Source of the DNA: Glandiceps talaboti
Taxonomy: Eukaryota; Hemichordata; Enteropneusta; Spengelidae
NCBI RefSeq assembly: GCF_964340395.1
Contig: NC_135551.1
Location: forward strand, 13,934,503-13,998,502
Direction: 5' to 3'
DNA: 64,000 nucleotides
Part shown: positions 33,380 through 45,843 of the stretch, piece by piece
Layout: the number at the start of each line of letters is the position of its first letter
Numbering within the stretch: the first letter of the stretch is position 1
Translations under genes and position numbers: made by a program
Notes under the pieces: generated by a model
Seen by the model: only the letters and a program-made list of their open reading frames with translations
Told to the model about the DNA's origin: nothing
The model's database searches: none

Positions 33380-35404
33380 TACAAACACCTTCTATTTATT
33401 TCTCTTTCTAAGGTGCCTTCACAAAGGTGTAAAATGCCATGAAAATTTCGTTGAACATCAGGAAAGAATGTTGGAATTACTTTCAAAAGAGATCAAAGAT
33501 ATTCAGAGGAAGAGAAATATTAACTGTGTGTTGGTGGCGTATTCACCAGAGGAACCCAAGGTAGTGTAGTCAATTTCAACGAGTAGAATTTACGGCAGGT
33601 GGCGGTAAAGAAAAAATAATGGCCAGGATTGGTCGTTTACCTTGTAAATTTGCAAAATTTCAGTAATAAGTAGTAACACTTTATTTACCTATAGTTAGGT
33701 CAGGTGATAATAGTGCTTTAATATATTTCGTCTGTCCATCAAACATGCATATGTAATAGATGGACATTGAATATTCATAACTCCTAAGTGAATCACTGAA
33801 GATAACATGAATGTCTATGTTTCATCTATTGCACGTGCATCTGTGCTACTTCCACGAATGAACACGAGTGTATATAGAGTATGGACTGCATGTACTCTAT
33901 TCTCACACAGTATTTACGTTGATATCTACGTCGTCAGCTTCCCAGGCATCGGTGTCGGCTGTTGCCATCTATACGAAGGAGGTATCAGCTGTACAGTAGT
34001 CTTGTCAAAAGACTCGTAGTTTTAATGGGTTTGGATAGAATTTACTGTATCAACATCAAAGAGGTATGACATGGATACTTTTAGAGGGTTTTGACGTATT
34101 TATATAAATTTGCATAAGTGGTACACGGACGGCGGTTTCACTTTGAATTGTGAGAATACAAACCATATCAATATTTTCGGTGGCACGAGCGTCGGCGTCA
34201 GTGTAACTTAGGACCGAGGTCATTTTTGGTACTCGAACTTGACTTAGTCGGGAATTAAGCTTGAGGCCTAAACAATTGTGAGGTTCCGATTACGCTCAAT
34301 TTTAGAATAGGTGGGGATAAGTAGATTTTTTTCTTCATGTGTGAGTGTCCAGTTGAGGTAGTTATATTTTCCGTTGTTTTCCATATGGTCTCTGTATTAT
34401 TGATATCTTCCCATCAGATGTATTGCAATTACAGATTGGAAGAACAATTTGATATTGTCTTTTCAAGTTAATGTTAGTTTGCACACCAACTACTTCTCGC
34501 GAGACTTCCCAATATTCGGGATTTTACTTTTATTTTTCTCCAACATTTTCTGGTATTGATAGAAGTATTAATAGTTTTATATGAAAATGCGACCATCGTG
34601 CGATATGTGAAGTAATTAAATTGCTCGGCCAGTGCAAGGTTGCTGATCACCCCAAATAACGTTCGCCATACGTCCATGTTGATCGATAATCGCAATACAA
34701 TACAATACAGTACTTTGTTGATCTCCAACAAACAAAACTTATAGCATTAAGATTGACAAATTAGCACTGCTCGAATACGTGTTTGCGAAATTGTGGAGTT
34801 TTTCCAAACCATGTCTATGTATGATCCGTGTGACCAATAGCTTGTTTACCAAAATTGTAGCATCAACACTTCCCAATAGTGCTTACATGTATGCAGCCAT
34901 TGTTTTCATGATGAGCGACGTGGCTAGCTGTTCCTGGTGAAAACACGTTCTGATTCAATTCAGTTTGCACGAGTTCGATTCGTTGCTAATGACCCTATGT
35001 CGGAATTCGAACATAGGGTTGTCGGTGGCCGAACGGTTAGCTCGTATGCCCCTTACTTCTGCAGCCTGGGTTCGAACCTGCCAGGTGTCGGCTGTAAGTA
35101 AGAAGAGTGTCGTTCAGTTTGACACTACCGAACAATGCAGGTTTCCCCTGCATTAACACTGAACTTTCCTCCTGTTATTGGTCAATTGTTAATAAATAAA
35201 AAAATATCCCCTAGTGTTATATGAACGTCAGCAATTTTAATAACTAAGATTTTTTGTGGCAGCGGAATTTTTTTTTCTTTTAATATGATGTTGTCAACCG
35301 TATGGTAATATACATTAACGGAACAATTAGCATCATGATTATACAAATGTAGGTGTATAGGTGATAGATGAATGTGGGGTCATACAACTCTAGTATAGGA
35401 GTGT

Positions 35405-35490
<86 letters not shown>

Positions 35491-37011
35491 CTGAGTGAGA
35501 ATCTCACACCCATGTTACATTTGTCAAAAATAAGTTTTGTAGAGGCCAAAGCTGTATAAACAGGGTATCTTTCTAGTACAGCCACTTTAGTTCCATATGG
35601 CTGGTACAGCTATGCAGCTACTTGCCGGAACCATGACTAAGGCTCAAACATACCACTATAACAAAATTGGATCTTTAAGTATGTTCGTCATCAAATAAAA
35701 TATCACTGTTTATCATATAATTATTGTTTTCCTTTATCTGTAGCATTTCCTCAACATATTCAAGAGTTACATCCCAAACGTAATCACCATAGATGACGTC
35801 ATCAATCTGCATAATCCAGGAATCGAATCATACAACGGTGATGACTATTTCATGTCTTTAATTGAACAAGAAATCTGTGCCAGTAAGTTCTGGTGTTACT
35901 ATTGGAAGTTTTTTTTCGCTAAATGCAATTCAGTTAGAGTTATCCCCAACTATAGAATAGAATGACATCATGAAGTTACATCAACTAAGACTCTTAACTT
36001 GTACAACATACTACAACCATTAGTATATATGTTCTTTAGCACCTGTGCAACAAACCAAATAACACTTTGACTATACAATAATGGGGTTCATACAGATTCT
36101 AAAGTAACATAACATAACATAACATAACATAACATAACATAACATAACATAACATAACATAACATATCATATCATATCAATAAGACTGTCAAAATGACAC
36201 ACAAATCCATCAATCATGGCTATACCCTTTATACTACTGACACGTCACTCAATTCACAAGTGACATATTGTAGCTTAGCTAACTTGTATCCTTGGTCCAA
36301 AGAAAAGTTGAAAAAGTTCATTGTAGTTCACACGTGTATTATACAGAGTGGGAAAGCAAGTAATACATCCCACATAATGAGAAAAGTGGAGAAAAATGAC
36401 AAAAGCAGAAAAGTAACAAATGATGATTTGTATGTTTAGTATTTATGAGAATCCGATAGAGTTCAATGTGCTGTGAAATGTGTTACAACACTATCAAAAC
36501 TGGGCAAATAAAACATGATATTTTTTGAGAGAAAGGTTAAAAGTCTTTGGAGGGTCTATGCCAATTTTTATCTTTCAATAAATACAGTGAAGAGCCACAG
36601 ATGGTACACCGCCCGTGCTTCCCCACAATGATAGCATTCATTGCTTGTACGCTGCTTACTTTCAAATAACATACATAGGGGCCGAATATCAATAATCAGA
36701 ATCCGAATGCTAACACGAATTAATATACTATAGTATTTTTTTTTTTAATTTGACTACATCATATCACAGAATTTCCATGTCAAAAGTTCACACTTTTACC
36801 CTTACATTGAGGTTGCCAACTTTAACCAGCATATAATTTATTTTTTTCCTGTTTGTTATTTGCAGGAAGTGACGTTTTCATTGGAAATGGAAGGTCAAAT
36901 TGGTCCATTTTTATCCTTCGAGAACGACAAGTATATGACAGAGGACCTACATATGATATTCTCGAAGACTTTCCAAGTATATCAGACATTGTTATGGACT
37001 GTTACAAATAA
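30404..37011 (+). CDS. POFUT1-like fucosyltransferase, copy 3 (complete)
   Basis: Exons: 30404-30568, 30903-31795, 33413-33560, 35744-35882 and 36866-37011. They join in frame to 496 aa with the same phases as copy 2. The start MMKKAFFGLCFSAAIFGFLF is a signal anchor. The stem is expanded by 12 consecutive Thr (ACC/ACT run at 31037-31072). NGGPNFQYQQF, FHWRNKTGE, VLVAYSPEEP and DVFIGNGRSNWS...LRER are all present. Differences from copy 2 include CLHKGVKCHE at the start of exon 3, TIDD for TMDD in exon 4, and Met instead of Leu at the exon 2/3 junction. No disabling change is visible. It probably has the same donor (GDP-fucose) and a possibly different acceptor. Confidence 0.82.
31034..31075 (+). 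repeat. coding (ACC)n tract, poly-Thr in the stem of copy 3
   Basis: Twelve Thr codons replace the short NNITTK segment of copies 1 and 2. It lies between the membrane anchor and the catalytic fold, so length change there is likely tolerated. Thr-rich stems are frequent O-glycosylation sites. Confidence 0.9.
33303..33385. repeat. (TTTA)n before exon 3 of copy 3
   Basis: A TTTA/TTAA array lies about 30 bases upstream of the acceptor at 33412, as in copies 1 and 2. Confidence 0.9.
35029..35214 (+). mobile_element. tRNA-derived SINE, copy a
   Basis: A tRNA-like head carries a Pol III A box TGGCCGAACGG (35036-35046) and B box GGTTCGAACCT (35079-35089). A unique body follows (TAAGTAAGAAGAGTGTCGTT, CTGCATTAACACTGAACTTT), ending in an AT-rich tail AATAAATAAAAAAA. 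It sits in intron 3 of copy 3. Related copies are at 50328, 51188 and 52643. It is not a functional tRNA gene, as the acceptor stem does not pair. Confidence 0.85.
35407..35488. repeat. (TA)n microsatellite
   Basis: About 40 TA units in intron 3 of copy 3. The ORFs that span it on both strands are artefacts. Confidence 0.95.
36103..36178. repeat. (ACATA)n microsatellite in intron 4 of copy 3
   Basis: AACAT/ACATA pentamers run for about 75 bases. Related tracts lie at the same intron place in copy 1 (4232-4262) and copy 2 (24567-24690), so this simple repeat predates the duplications and expanded independently. Confidence 0.9.
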
Positions 37012-37289
37012 TGCCTACTCATATGTTTGTATTTTCCTCCCAAAATATTTTGTAATGGCATTTACTAAAAATATTTTGCATTTAAATCACAAGGTTGTTT
37101 CAAGTTGTTGACTAAATGACTGTAGTCCTTTGACTTTCTTTGCGAAAGACATTCAAACAAATAGTAAAATAACAGCTTTCATTTACTTTACTGACAGTTA
37201 TATTTTAATATCAAAATGATTGTCAACATAGTAATTAACACCTGCGTTCCTAGTTCATGTTAATTACTACAGTTTGCTGATGAAGTACT

Positions 37290-37845
37290 TAGTTAGAGGA
37301 CGAAAGTTCCTGGTACAGCTTTCCAAGAGTTGGTTGTGTTTGAAATCGAATATCGAACATTGTCATGATATATACTAGGCGGAAATTGAGAGGAGACCTC
37401 CATGTACCAAAATACAAGAGTAATTTTGGTCAGTCTTCTGTCAAGTTCACTGGTTCACAGATATGGAACAACATTCCATATACAATTCGCCGTCACCCAA
37501 GCAGACACAAATTCAAGAAAGATTACAAAGAGTTTCTTCTTGTAAATATGTAAAATTTTCGCGCATTTTCATTTTCATTTTTCATGTACAGTATGTAGTT
37601 TGTGAGTTTTTGCAGCAGTCAACTGATCTTTTTTTTCATTTTAATATTTATACTAGTGTATGAGTTTTGAGTGGCTAGACTAGATTAGTTATAGAAACTA
37701 TTTTCTAGCCTCTCGCCCGCCCTGATACAATTATGCACACATTGTGTATTATATGTTTTCAATTGTTATGTATTATTTTTTTGTGATGGGTAAATAAATT
37801 ACAATTACAATTACAATTACAATTACAATTACAATTACAAATTGA
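37290..37845 (+). mobile_element. LINE 3' end with (AATTAC)n tail
   Basis: The frame at 37365-37553 ends a non-LTR retrotransposon ORF2: YTRRKLRGDLHVPKYKSNFG, then SQIWNNIPYTIRRH and FKKDYKEFLL. This is the usual extreme C-terminus of CR1/Jockey-like LINEs. A 3' UTR follows, with a hexamer tail (AATTAC)n at 37797-37840. 5'-truncated copy. Confidence 0.75.
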
Positions 37846-38320
37846 AAAGTTTAAACTTCACAAAAAAATGATTGTGGTTTACGGATTGAGCTGAGACTAC
37901 AAGGCGAGTTCTCCACAACTACGAGACTGAAAGGGTGGGGTTACCATGTATCTGTACTATACAATTACCTTATTTAGCAAGATGAGCAATTGGTTATTAT
38001 ATTGACAGCATACGGAAGTAATATAGAGCCGTACTCGGACATAGACGTGAGTTGTGTTTACAGACCTCACTCGATCAGTTCACACGTCAAAACTTCTAGG
38101 AAGCACTTGTGATATCATACACCTGACCGTGTTTACCTGTAGAAATAAAAGACTATGCAAAGTAAAATATCGTTACAGACAGATATATATGCTATGAGCA
38201 TTCACGACACAACATCATTTCAGAAGAGAGCTTGGTAACAGTCAAATTATACAACACACAAACACGCAAACAAACAAACACGCAAACAAACAAACAAACA
38301 AACAAACAAACAAACACCAT

Positions 38321-38407
<87 letters not shown>

Positions 38408-38559
38408 TATAAGTAAGTAAGTAAGTAAGTAAGTAAATTGGACACTCATGTAACCCGCCGAACACATTAAAGCTAAATACATGTACAACAGAACAAACAA
38501 TTGCCCATTGGTACCACAAGTAAACTGAAATACCTTCTGTATGGATTGTGGTCCCTATA
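37846..38559. other. copy 3 downstream flank with (TAAG)n
   Basis: 37890-38250 resembles the flank of copies 1 and 2 (GAGACTGAAAGG, TTAGCAAGA, AGAGCTTGGTAACAGTCAAA). It shows the empty DIRS site. A (CAAA)n tract is at 38265-38316 and (TAAG)n at 38323-38437. The Leu-Thr-Tyr ORFs over this array are artefacts. Confidence 0.7.
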
Positions 38560-38930
38560 TGTCTAGTATTATCATCACATATATACCACATTTAGATATT
38601 GCATAATTACCAAAAATATATAAATTATGCAAATGACTCAATAGAACAATAGAACACATCATGAAGCGACAGCAGACATGTGCTGTATCATCGATGCACG
38701 TACCAAATTCATGGAATTTGAAGCTTGTATTTATAGAATATTCCTTAATTACCAATACTCATCAATTATGCAAATGACTTGTTTAATAAAACTACATCAT
38801 ATACTGACTACATCAGACACGTGTGCTTTGATACCTCCAAAGCTTGTAAACTCAAAAACGGTCTAAATAACCAAAAATCATTACTTATGCAAATGTATGG
38901 ATGTAATTAAAAACTCCATCAATATTAAAA
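38560..38930 (+). repeat. ~145-bp unit tandem repeat family, 3 units
   Basis: Each unit carries ATTACC(A)AAAAT..ATNAATTATGCAAATGAC, an A-rich linker, then ACATCA..ACACGTGTGCT and ACGTACCAAATTCATGGA-like sequence. The TATGCAAATG cores fall near 38626, 38767 and 38886. The same family is found at 46870-47180. Unit identity is low, so it is old. Confidence 0.55.
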
Positions 38931-39129
38931 CTTTACATCGTGCATTTTGCTATTTACAACACATGATTTGTACAAAATTATACGAAATTCGAAGAGTACA
39001 TCATTAATATATTTCTCTGTTGCCAAACGTTTATGCAACTTACTCATTAAAATAAATGATTTATAATACAACAACATCGTATTGTTTTCAAAGTTCTGCT
39101 CTTCACTAATATAAAGCCCTAAATGGAAT

Positions 39130-39435
39130 CTCTCCACAATATCTCAAGAACTTAATTACACCTCGTCCTTCATTACGCACTCTTCGTTCATCGGATAAAT
39201 GCCTTCTGCATACACCCAAATGGAATCTGGTTTCCTATGGTCGCCGCTCCTTCTCTTCAGCAGCTCCTGAACTTTGGAACTCTCTACCCCTGGATATTAA
39301 AACCTCTCCCAATGTTAACATTTTCAAAAGACGCTTGAAAACCCACATATTTCAGAGAGCTTTTTCATCTCCTTTCTAACTCTAAGCGTCACTGAACATT
39401 GTTTTCTTTGGATATTTGGCGCTATATAAATTTAT

Positions 39436-39467
<32 letters not shown>

Positions 39468-39470
39468 ACA
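39130..39470 (+). mobile_element. L2/CR1-like LINE 3' end with (TAGA)n tail
   Basis: Translation gives TPRPSLRTLRSSDKCLL, then YGRRSFSSAAPELWNSLPLD and FKRRLKTHIFQRAF, the hallmark C-terminus of CR1/L2-type ORF2. The 3' UTR ends GGCGCTATATAAATTTATTA followed by (GATA)n. The fragment is about 340 bp. Confidence 0.85.
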
Positions 39471-40299
39471 AGCTTTATATAGCACGTGCACTGTGTCAAC
39501 ACAAATGTATGTGTCGCAATTCCAATATGTAGCTTACATTCTTAAGATATAACAGGTTTTAATTTAATCCCGATAGGTGCTTTGAGAAATACGGTTGTTT
39601 TACTCTTCACTACATGTAGTTATGGCAGTTACTGTACTTTTTATTTAATACTTTAGAGCAAGTGTGTATGTAGGGCAGATGTCATTTGCCTGTTCACGAT
39701 TGGTTCTGCAGTTGTCTTCACTGAGGTAGGGAGGGTTATCTTTGTGTTTCCCCCGGATCTGCATACTGCATAGGCTGGACAAACACGAAAAAAAAGACCG
39801 ACGCAAGCGTATTTAAGGATGCGTGCGCTGACCAGAAACAATTCTCTTTTTATGCCTTATATTATTGCTACTAAACCACCCTTTAATACGGACACTACCA
39901 CTTTTGTGTGATAGGCGAAACTGATGATATTAGGGCCCATATATCTGATATCTTCAACTTACTGTGTTAATGTACAAAAATCACCATATATTGTAGCCAT
40001 GAATTTTACCTGTGAATCATAACAACTTATGGTAAAACCAATAACGACAGGCCCTACCAACGATAAAAACGTAAAACGTGCTCAAATAATCCCGTTGAAT
40101 ATGCATTGTAGAAGTGGGCACATAATAAAATCGTCATGTATCCATTACATATTTGCATATATGTCCAGCGAACATCGTCTCTATCGTGCTCCTGAATTTA
40201 TTTTACCCTGTTATTTGGTGTAGTGCTGTTTTGGTCTTACTTGAAGATAAAATCAAATCGCAAATCCCCAATTAATTCCATCTTTCATAATGGTTCACA
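39471..40299. other. intergenic, nothing recognised
   Basis: Only short, unsupported ORFs are seen here, with no repeats of note. Confidence 0.5.
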
Positions 40300-42045
40300 A
40301 GTAGAGGATCCCTATCTACTGCTTGCATTTTTAATGACTATTTCAAGTCTGTTTTCAGCGATGACTCTGAGTTAACCACCTTTCACCGACCGAGTATAGT
40401 CATCATTTTCGTCCTTATCATTAGTTTCATTCAATGATGTTTTCGAACATTTAACTTCACTGGACATTCATAAAGCAATTAGTCCGGACAATGTTTCAGC
40501 CATTATTCTTAGGGAATGTGCTGCGGACTTCCACTATCGATAACATATAAAAGATCTCTTTCTGAGAAATTTTTTTCCATCAACCATCAACAAGGTTACC
40601 TAATGTAGTCTCTATCTTTAAAACAGGAGACAAACATAATGTGGTGAACTACAGACCAGTTTCTCTCTTGTCTACCATAAGCAAAATATTTGAAAAACTT
40701 GTTCACCATAATCTTTTTCTACATGTGATGCATAGTATTTCCGTTAGTCAACACGGGTTTATAGAAAAACGTTCTTACCAAACTAACCTAGTTGAATACA
40801 TGGATTTCCTTGCTGGTGTCATTTTGAATGCATAGATGTCCAATTAAAACATCTTCAAATATCTAACGTTAACTTTGTAGACTGTCTTTATAGGTCGTAG
40901 GTCAAATGGTAACTTTGATGCTGTGTATATCGATTTCAGTAAGGCATTTGATAGGGTAAGTCACAAACTAATTCTGTATAAATTAGAGCATTGCGGCTTC
41001 AGCGTGTCAATGTTAAAATGACTAAGATTTTATTTAGCTAGCAGGTAGGAACGGGTTATCCCCCTGGAATCCCGTAACATCTGGTGTCCATTCGTGTCCG
41101 TTTCTGTTTACTATGTTTTATCAACGATATGCCGTCTGCTTCTAAACATTCTTTATGTTCACTGCTGATGATGATAAATTTACAAGTCTATAAAAACAAG
41201 GGAGGACTGTGTCCTCCTTCAAGAAGACCTTTCGCGTCTGTATCACTGGTGTCTTGATTGGAAAATGGTACTGAATATCAATAAATGCTTTATCATTTAG
41301 TTTAAGAATAAGAAAAATCCTTTGCATTTTAACTATGTGTCAGATGATAATGATCTTCAGAGAGTTTATAAAATCAAAGACCTTGCCATTTTATTTATTA
41401 CTTACAATCTAAGCTGTAAGGAGCATAAATTTGTATCTCACTTATTGTCAACAAACACTTTCTCCTAAAACTCTCTGTTACCTATGTCAGAAGTATTCTG
41501 GAATACGACTCAATCGTTTGGTCTCCTTTGCTTGGCAAAAAAAAAACCCACAGGCTAGCATTGAAAGGGTTCAGGAAAAATTCATCAAATTTCTTTGTTA
41601 CAAAATCAGGATCAATTTTAACCGTCATAATTATGCACATTTATGCGAATTTTTCGATTTGCCCATCCTCTCTCAGCGGTTGTTTTTAGACATGGTATTC
41701 TTATCATTACAAGTGTGTAAATAATGTTTATGATAGTCCGTATATTCTTTCCAAGGTACGTTTTAATGTTCGGCAGAGGATAACTAGACATTTTACTAGT
41801 TTTAGACCTGATGTCAGCAGAATTAATGTTTTTAAACACTGTGCCATTCAGAGATGTAAGACAACTTATGATGGTCTTTTTTGCAGTATTTCGAATATTG
41901 ACTTTAACTTATCACTGAGAAATTAAAAAAAAAAACCGCAATTTTGCAAAATTGTCATCTCAGGTCATCATGGCAAGATTAATGTTGGTGTTTGCCTTGT
42001 AATGTGTTTTAAGTGCCGTCGGTCTTCCAATAAATAAATAAATAT
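40300..42045 (+). mobile_element. degraded non-LTR retrotransposon (CR1/Jockey-like) RT
   Basis: Reading across three frames: FNDYFKSVFSDDSE, then NYRPVSLLSTISKIFEKLVH (RT domain 1), SQHGFIEKRSYQTNL, AVYIDFSKAFDRVSHKL (motif A), a YADDD-like ADDDKFTSL stretch (motif C), CLDWKMVLNINKC, and the thumb HNYAHLCEFFDLPILSQR. Many stops and frameshifts show age. It ends with an (AATA)n tail at 42029-42045. The endonuclease and ORF1 are missing. Confidence 0.85.
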
Positions 42046-44427
42046 TGCCACAACAATGATTAAATTTTGATTATTAACACCCACACATTTTGAGGGAACA
42101 ACATATCATTCAAAAAGAGCATTGTTCGGACCTATTTTTGTCGGCTGAACAGTTGTTGTGGTATATACAATAAAAAGAGACCAACACTTCCTTGTTTTGT
42201 AGAAATATCTATCATAACCTGGGGAGAACTGAAGTAAGTTTCTTGTTTGTACATGTGGTTGATTTTCTGAAATCTACAGTCATAAAAATACAACAATGGA
42301 AATGAAGTTTTGATTGTGATATATTCGTATGCAAGTGACATTCAGTCTAGGTGTTAGTGTGAATACAAATTCTAAAGTAATACAAAAAAATCTGGCATAC
42401 CTGTATCCTGTAAGTTGCACATAAAGGGCAATTTGTCAGGCGTAAGACGTTGTTTAGCAGCTAAAGGACATCAAAGCACGCGATCAAACAGACAGAATAA
42501 GAAATGACCAGACGTTACATTGAGTGTGGTTTGAATCGTGGTGTCGGTTCTGCAGTAACCTCGAGTCTGTGTAGCTGAAGGTCCTCAACTGTATAGGAAT
42601 CAGAAATGAAAAACAATCTACGATAATACAACAATGCTAATCATGTAGCTTGAGATTAAGTGCCACATGATAAGGTATCTCTGCCAATTTTGATATATAT
42701 GCAACATCTTTTGACGTCGAATAATACTGAGTACAGATTTATACAAGGAAAGTTGAAAAAGTAGAATGAAAATATGACATGTACATGTACTAATAAGGAT
42801 GAACATTCTTGTATACATTCTGTGATGTTACATACAAAGTAGTTTAAATCGTATGACCTTTTTCTAAGACTGTTCAGAAGGCCATGAAGAGTTCGAAGGA
42901 CATCTTCAGTTTCTTGTAGGCCCAAGTGTATACCATCTCATTGACGCACTTCCTCTAATCTCAATCTCGAGCCAGCTAATCAATACAATTTGAAAGTCAC
43001 GTCACGAAATACGAATAATTAATTTATTTCTATTTCCAATCAGTCAAACGCATACAGAATGATGTATCCATCATATGGGGAGCAATGCGTGGTTTGAACA
43101 TATTTTGGAAAACATTCGTGTAGATGCACACGGAGTCAGCATGGATGTAAAATACAACATTCAGGTATAAACACATAAATGGATCAAAACCCGTGACAGG
43201 AAACAAGCAGATGACATTATGAACGTACGGTTCACCATGTTGACTGATGTCTAACAGTACCTACAAAGTGGAGATAGCTCACGACATTGAATAATAAATA
43301 TCCCAAATAGACCATGCAAACTAACCTGTCACGTATCAACTACCTACCATGCGGCGACAGCACACGGCAGCAAGTTCCAATACCCTCACCAACTTCGCTA
43401 GAGATTGTAGATGAAAGAAATTTTCAATAATTATAATTCAGCATTCAGATTTCGTATAATTTGGCGTATGTATGTATGTATGTATGTATGTATGTACGTG
43501 TGCATGTACGTACGTATGCATGTATGTATGTATGTATGTATGTATGTATGTATGTATGAATGTATGTATGTATGTATGTATGTATCTTGATTTTGTTCAT
43601 TCAGTATTTTCATTTTGTGACAGTTCACATTTTATGGTTGGCGAGAATTATATATTATCTATTACACTGAAGAAAGTTTGAAATCAAGTGTATTGAAATG
43701 TTGACGAAATCGGTGGCAAGTAACAACAAACCACGTTTATTCTCAAATTACGTCAAATTGTCAGCATGAAAAATATTTATCCGTTCTTAGAAAAGTTTTT
43801 GATAGAACAGCTTGTTACTAAGGATTTCAAACCATATATTCCATATTGAAGGTCGGTACAGGAACATTGAAAGGAAGCATTGATTATGCACAGAACGTAG
43901 TTCAAGTGTTCAAGATACTATATATAGTTTTATTTTACAATCTCAGCTACAAAAGTTTGATTAGCGTTCTTTATTTATTCAGTACATTTTGTCATGTGTA
44001 GATGAATCTTTAGCGAGTGTTACAGCTAGATATTTCAATGATATACTAGATTTGTTCACAACATTGTAGTATAATTCAATTAAACAACAATTTTCCATTT
44101 AAGTTCTCTTGCCAATGTCACTTCTTATGTACACGATTTTAAATAAATAAATAATATGTATGTATGCACGCGTGTATGTATGGATGTATGCTGCATGTAT
44201 GTATGTATGTATGTATGTATGTATGTATGTATTGGCATGGGCGTGTATGTGTACGTCAATGTATATGTACCTTTAATCTTGTTTGTAGAATGTGGTCAAA
44301 TATAATTACTCTTACCGTTACACCATAGAGGCGAATATTAGATGAAACAAGCTACTTACAACTTCCTAGATGGCATATGCCCACTCTTTTTGCACACGAC
44401 GATGGACGTTTCCTCAGTGTTGTACAG

Positions 44428-44459
<32 letters not shown>

Positions 44460-45664
44460 AGACCTTTCATGGTCTTCCAAAGTAAGATCACGAAAACGTG
44501 TATGAAATAAAATAATATAGATCAATGCACAGCTGGAGCTGTCAACATGATTGTAAAGAGTACATATAAGGCCAAGATACATCAGTATGTTACATTAGCA
44601 AAGCTGAGTACTCTGACTCCAAAGTTACACTATACGTTAAGAACAAACAAGTCGAAGGATGATGGTAAGTAAGCAGGCTTTCTGTGTGTAAATTGTCAAA
44701 CATTTTAGTTGCAAATAGCCACTGAGTTAGAGACAATATTACTACACCTTGCAAACCGGGTTTAGAAAGCTTCACCAACATATAGGCTTGTGAAATTCAG
44801 ATGCAGGAATAGGAAACACAGGTTTCTTCCGTTATAAGATGCTATCAAAAATGTCAAATAATGAAAAAAAAGGATTTCATTCATAGGCTTTATATGTTCA
44901 AGTAAAGATACAGCTTGTATTTTAAAAGTCACTATACTGTGTACCATCATTTGCTGTTGTACTGATTGAAACCAGCAGTTTAGTGAAGCTATTAGGAGAA
45001 GTAGGTGTATATTAATTGCCAAATTGGCATTGGTTTATCAATTACATCCATCTAAAACTAGTACATACTTTACAAAACAGATGACGATGTCCAATGCTAT
45101 AGTTTTACAATACAATACACACATTATATACCATTTTCTCATATATAACATGTAGTCTCTGAGTTATACATACAACATATCTGCGATTAAGTTTCTAAGG
45201 TCTACATACTAGTTGGAACGACAGAAAATAGTATGAGCATATATGACCGATTTACAGAAGAGTACAAGCATTCTTTGACTTATTTTTAGATGTTCCTTAC
45301 ATAGTGATGTTTCAATGATGGCTATCCTGACGACTCTGTTCGTCTCGTCGCTGTTGTTAAAATTGTGTCTCTTTTTTTTGGCGAACAGAACATCTTTATT
45401 CTGACGGTTTTACCGGGAAAACAAGTAGTAAAATTGGTAGCGATTACAATCAAAACGTTACACTACCTGTAGGGTGCCACACTAATTACAAAAATAACTT
45501 TATTTTTTCCCTGATATTCTGTAAAGCGTGGAATGACATATACCTCCACCATTCAATCGAATCTATGAAGCAATTTGTGAGAAACGATATTTTGATATTC
45601 ATTATGCATTGGGTCATTAGTATTGAGATTAAACATGGGGTTTTGTATATCTCAGCGCTGCTCG

Positions 45665-45712
<48 letters not shown>

Positions 45713-45843
45713 TCTACGTTCCAGGGAAAGAAACTTCCAAAATACAAATGTCAAACATTCTACCTATCAACTGCTGATTTTGTTTATTTGCCTTTTTGTT
45801 TGTTTGTTTTTAAACACAATAACTTCTCCCCTATATTGTCCAG
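42046..45843. other. intergenic, mostly featureless
   Basis: Microsatellites: (ATGT)n at 43467-43585 and 44155-44232, (TTGA)n at 44430-44460, and (CAA)n at 45667-45713. A candidate exon at 43075-43164 (MGSNAWFEHILENIRVDAHG..., donor CAG-GTATAA) and an open minus-strand stretch at 42770-42925 lack independent support. An upstream exon of the gene at 45844 may lie in this interval. Confidence 0.4.

Noticed and set aside
35029-35100. tRNA gene
   Set aside because: A and B boxes are present but the acceptor stem does not pair. The sequence continues into a SINE body and tail shared with other copies.
42770-42925. Minus-strand open stretch with ETEDVLRTLHGLLNSL
   Set aside because: Its composition looks protein-like, but it starts at a non-ATG codon, the possible acceptor is weak, and no partner exon was found.
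43075-43164. Candidate first exon MGSNAWFEHILENIRVDAHG before a GTATAA donor
   Set aside because: Its phase fits the Cys-rich gene at 45844, but a 2.7-kb gap, an uncertain start and no independent signal leave it unsupported.
45315-45402. Hydrophobic ORF MMAILTTLFVSSLLL as signal-peptide exon of the Cys-rich gene
   Set aside because: No good phase-0 donor follows, and the frame closes soon after.
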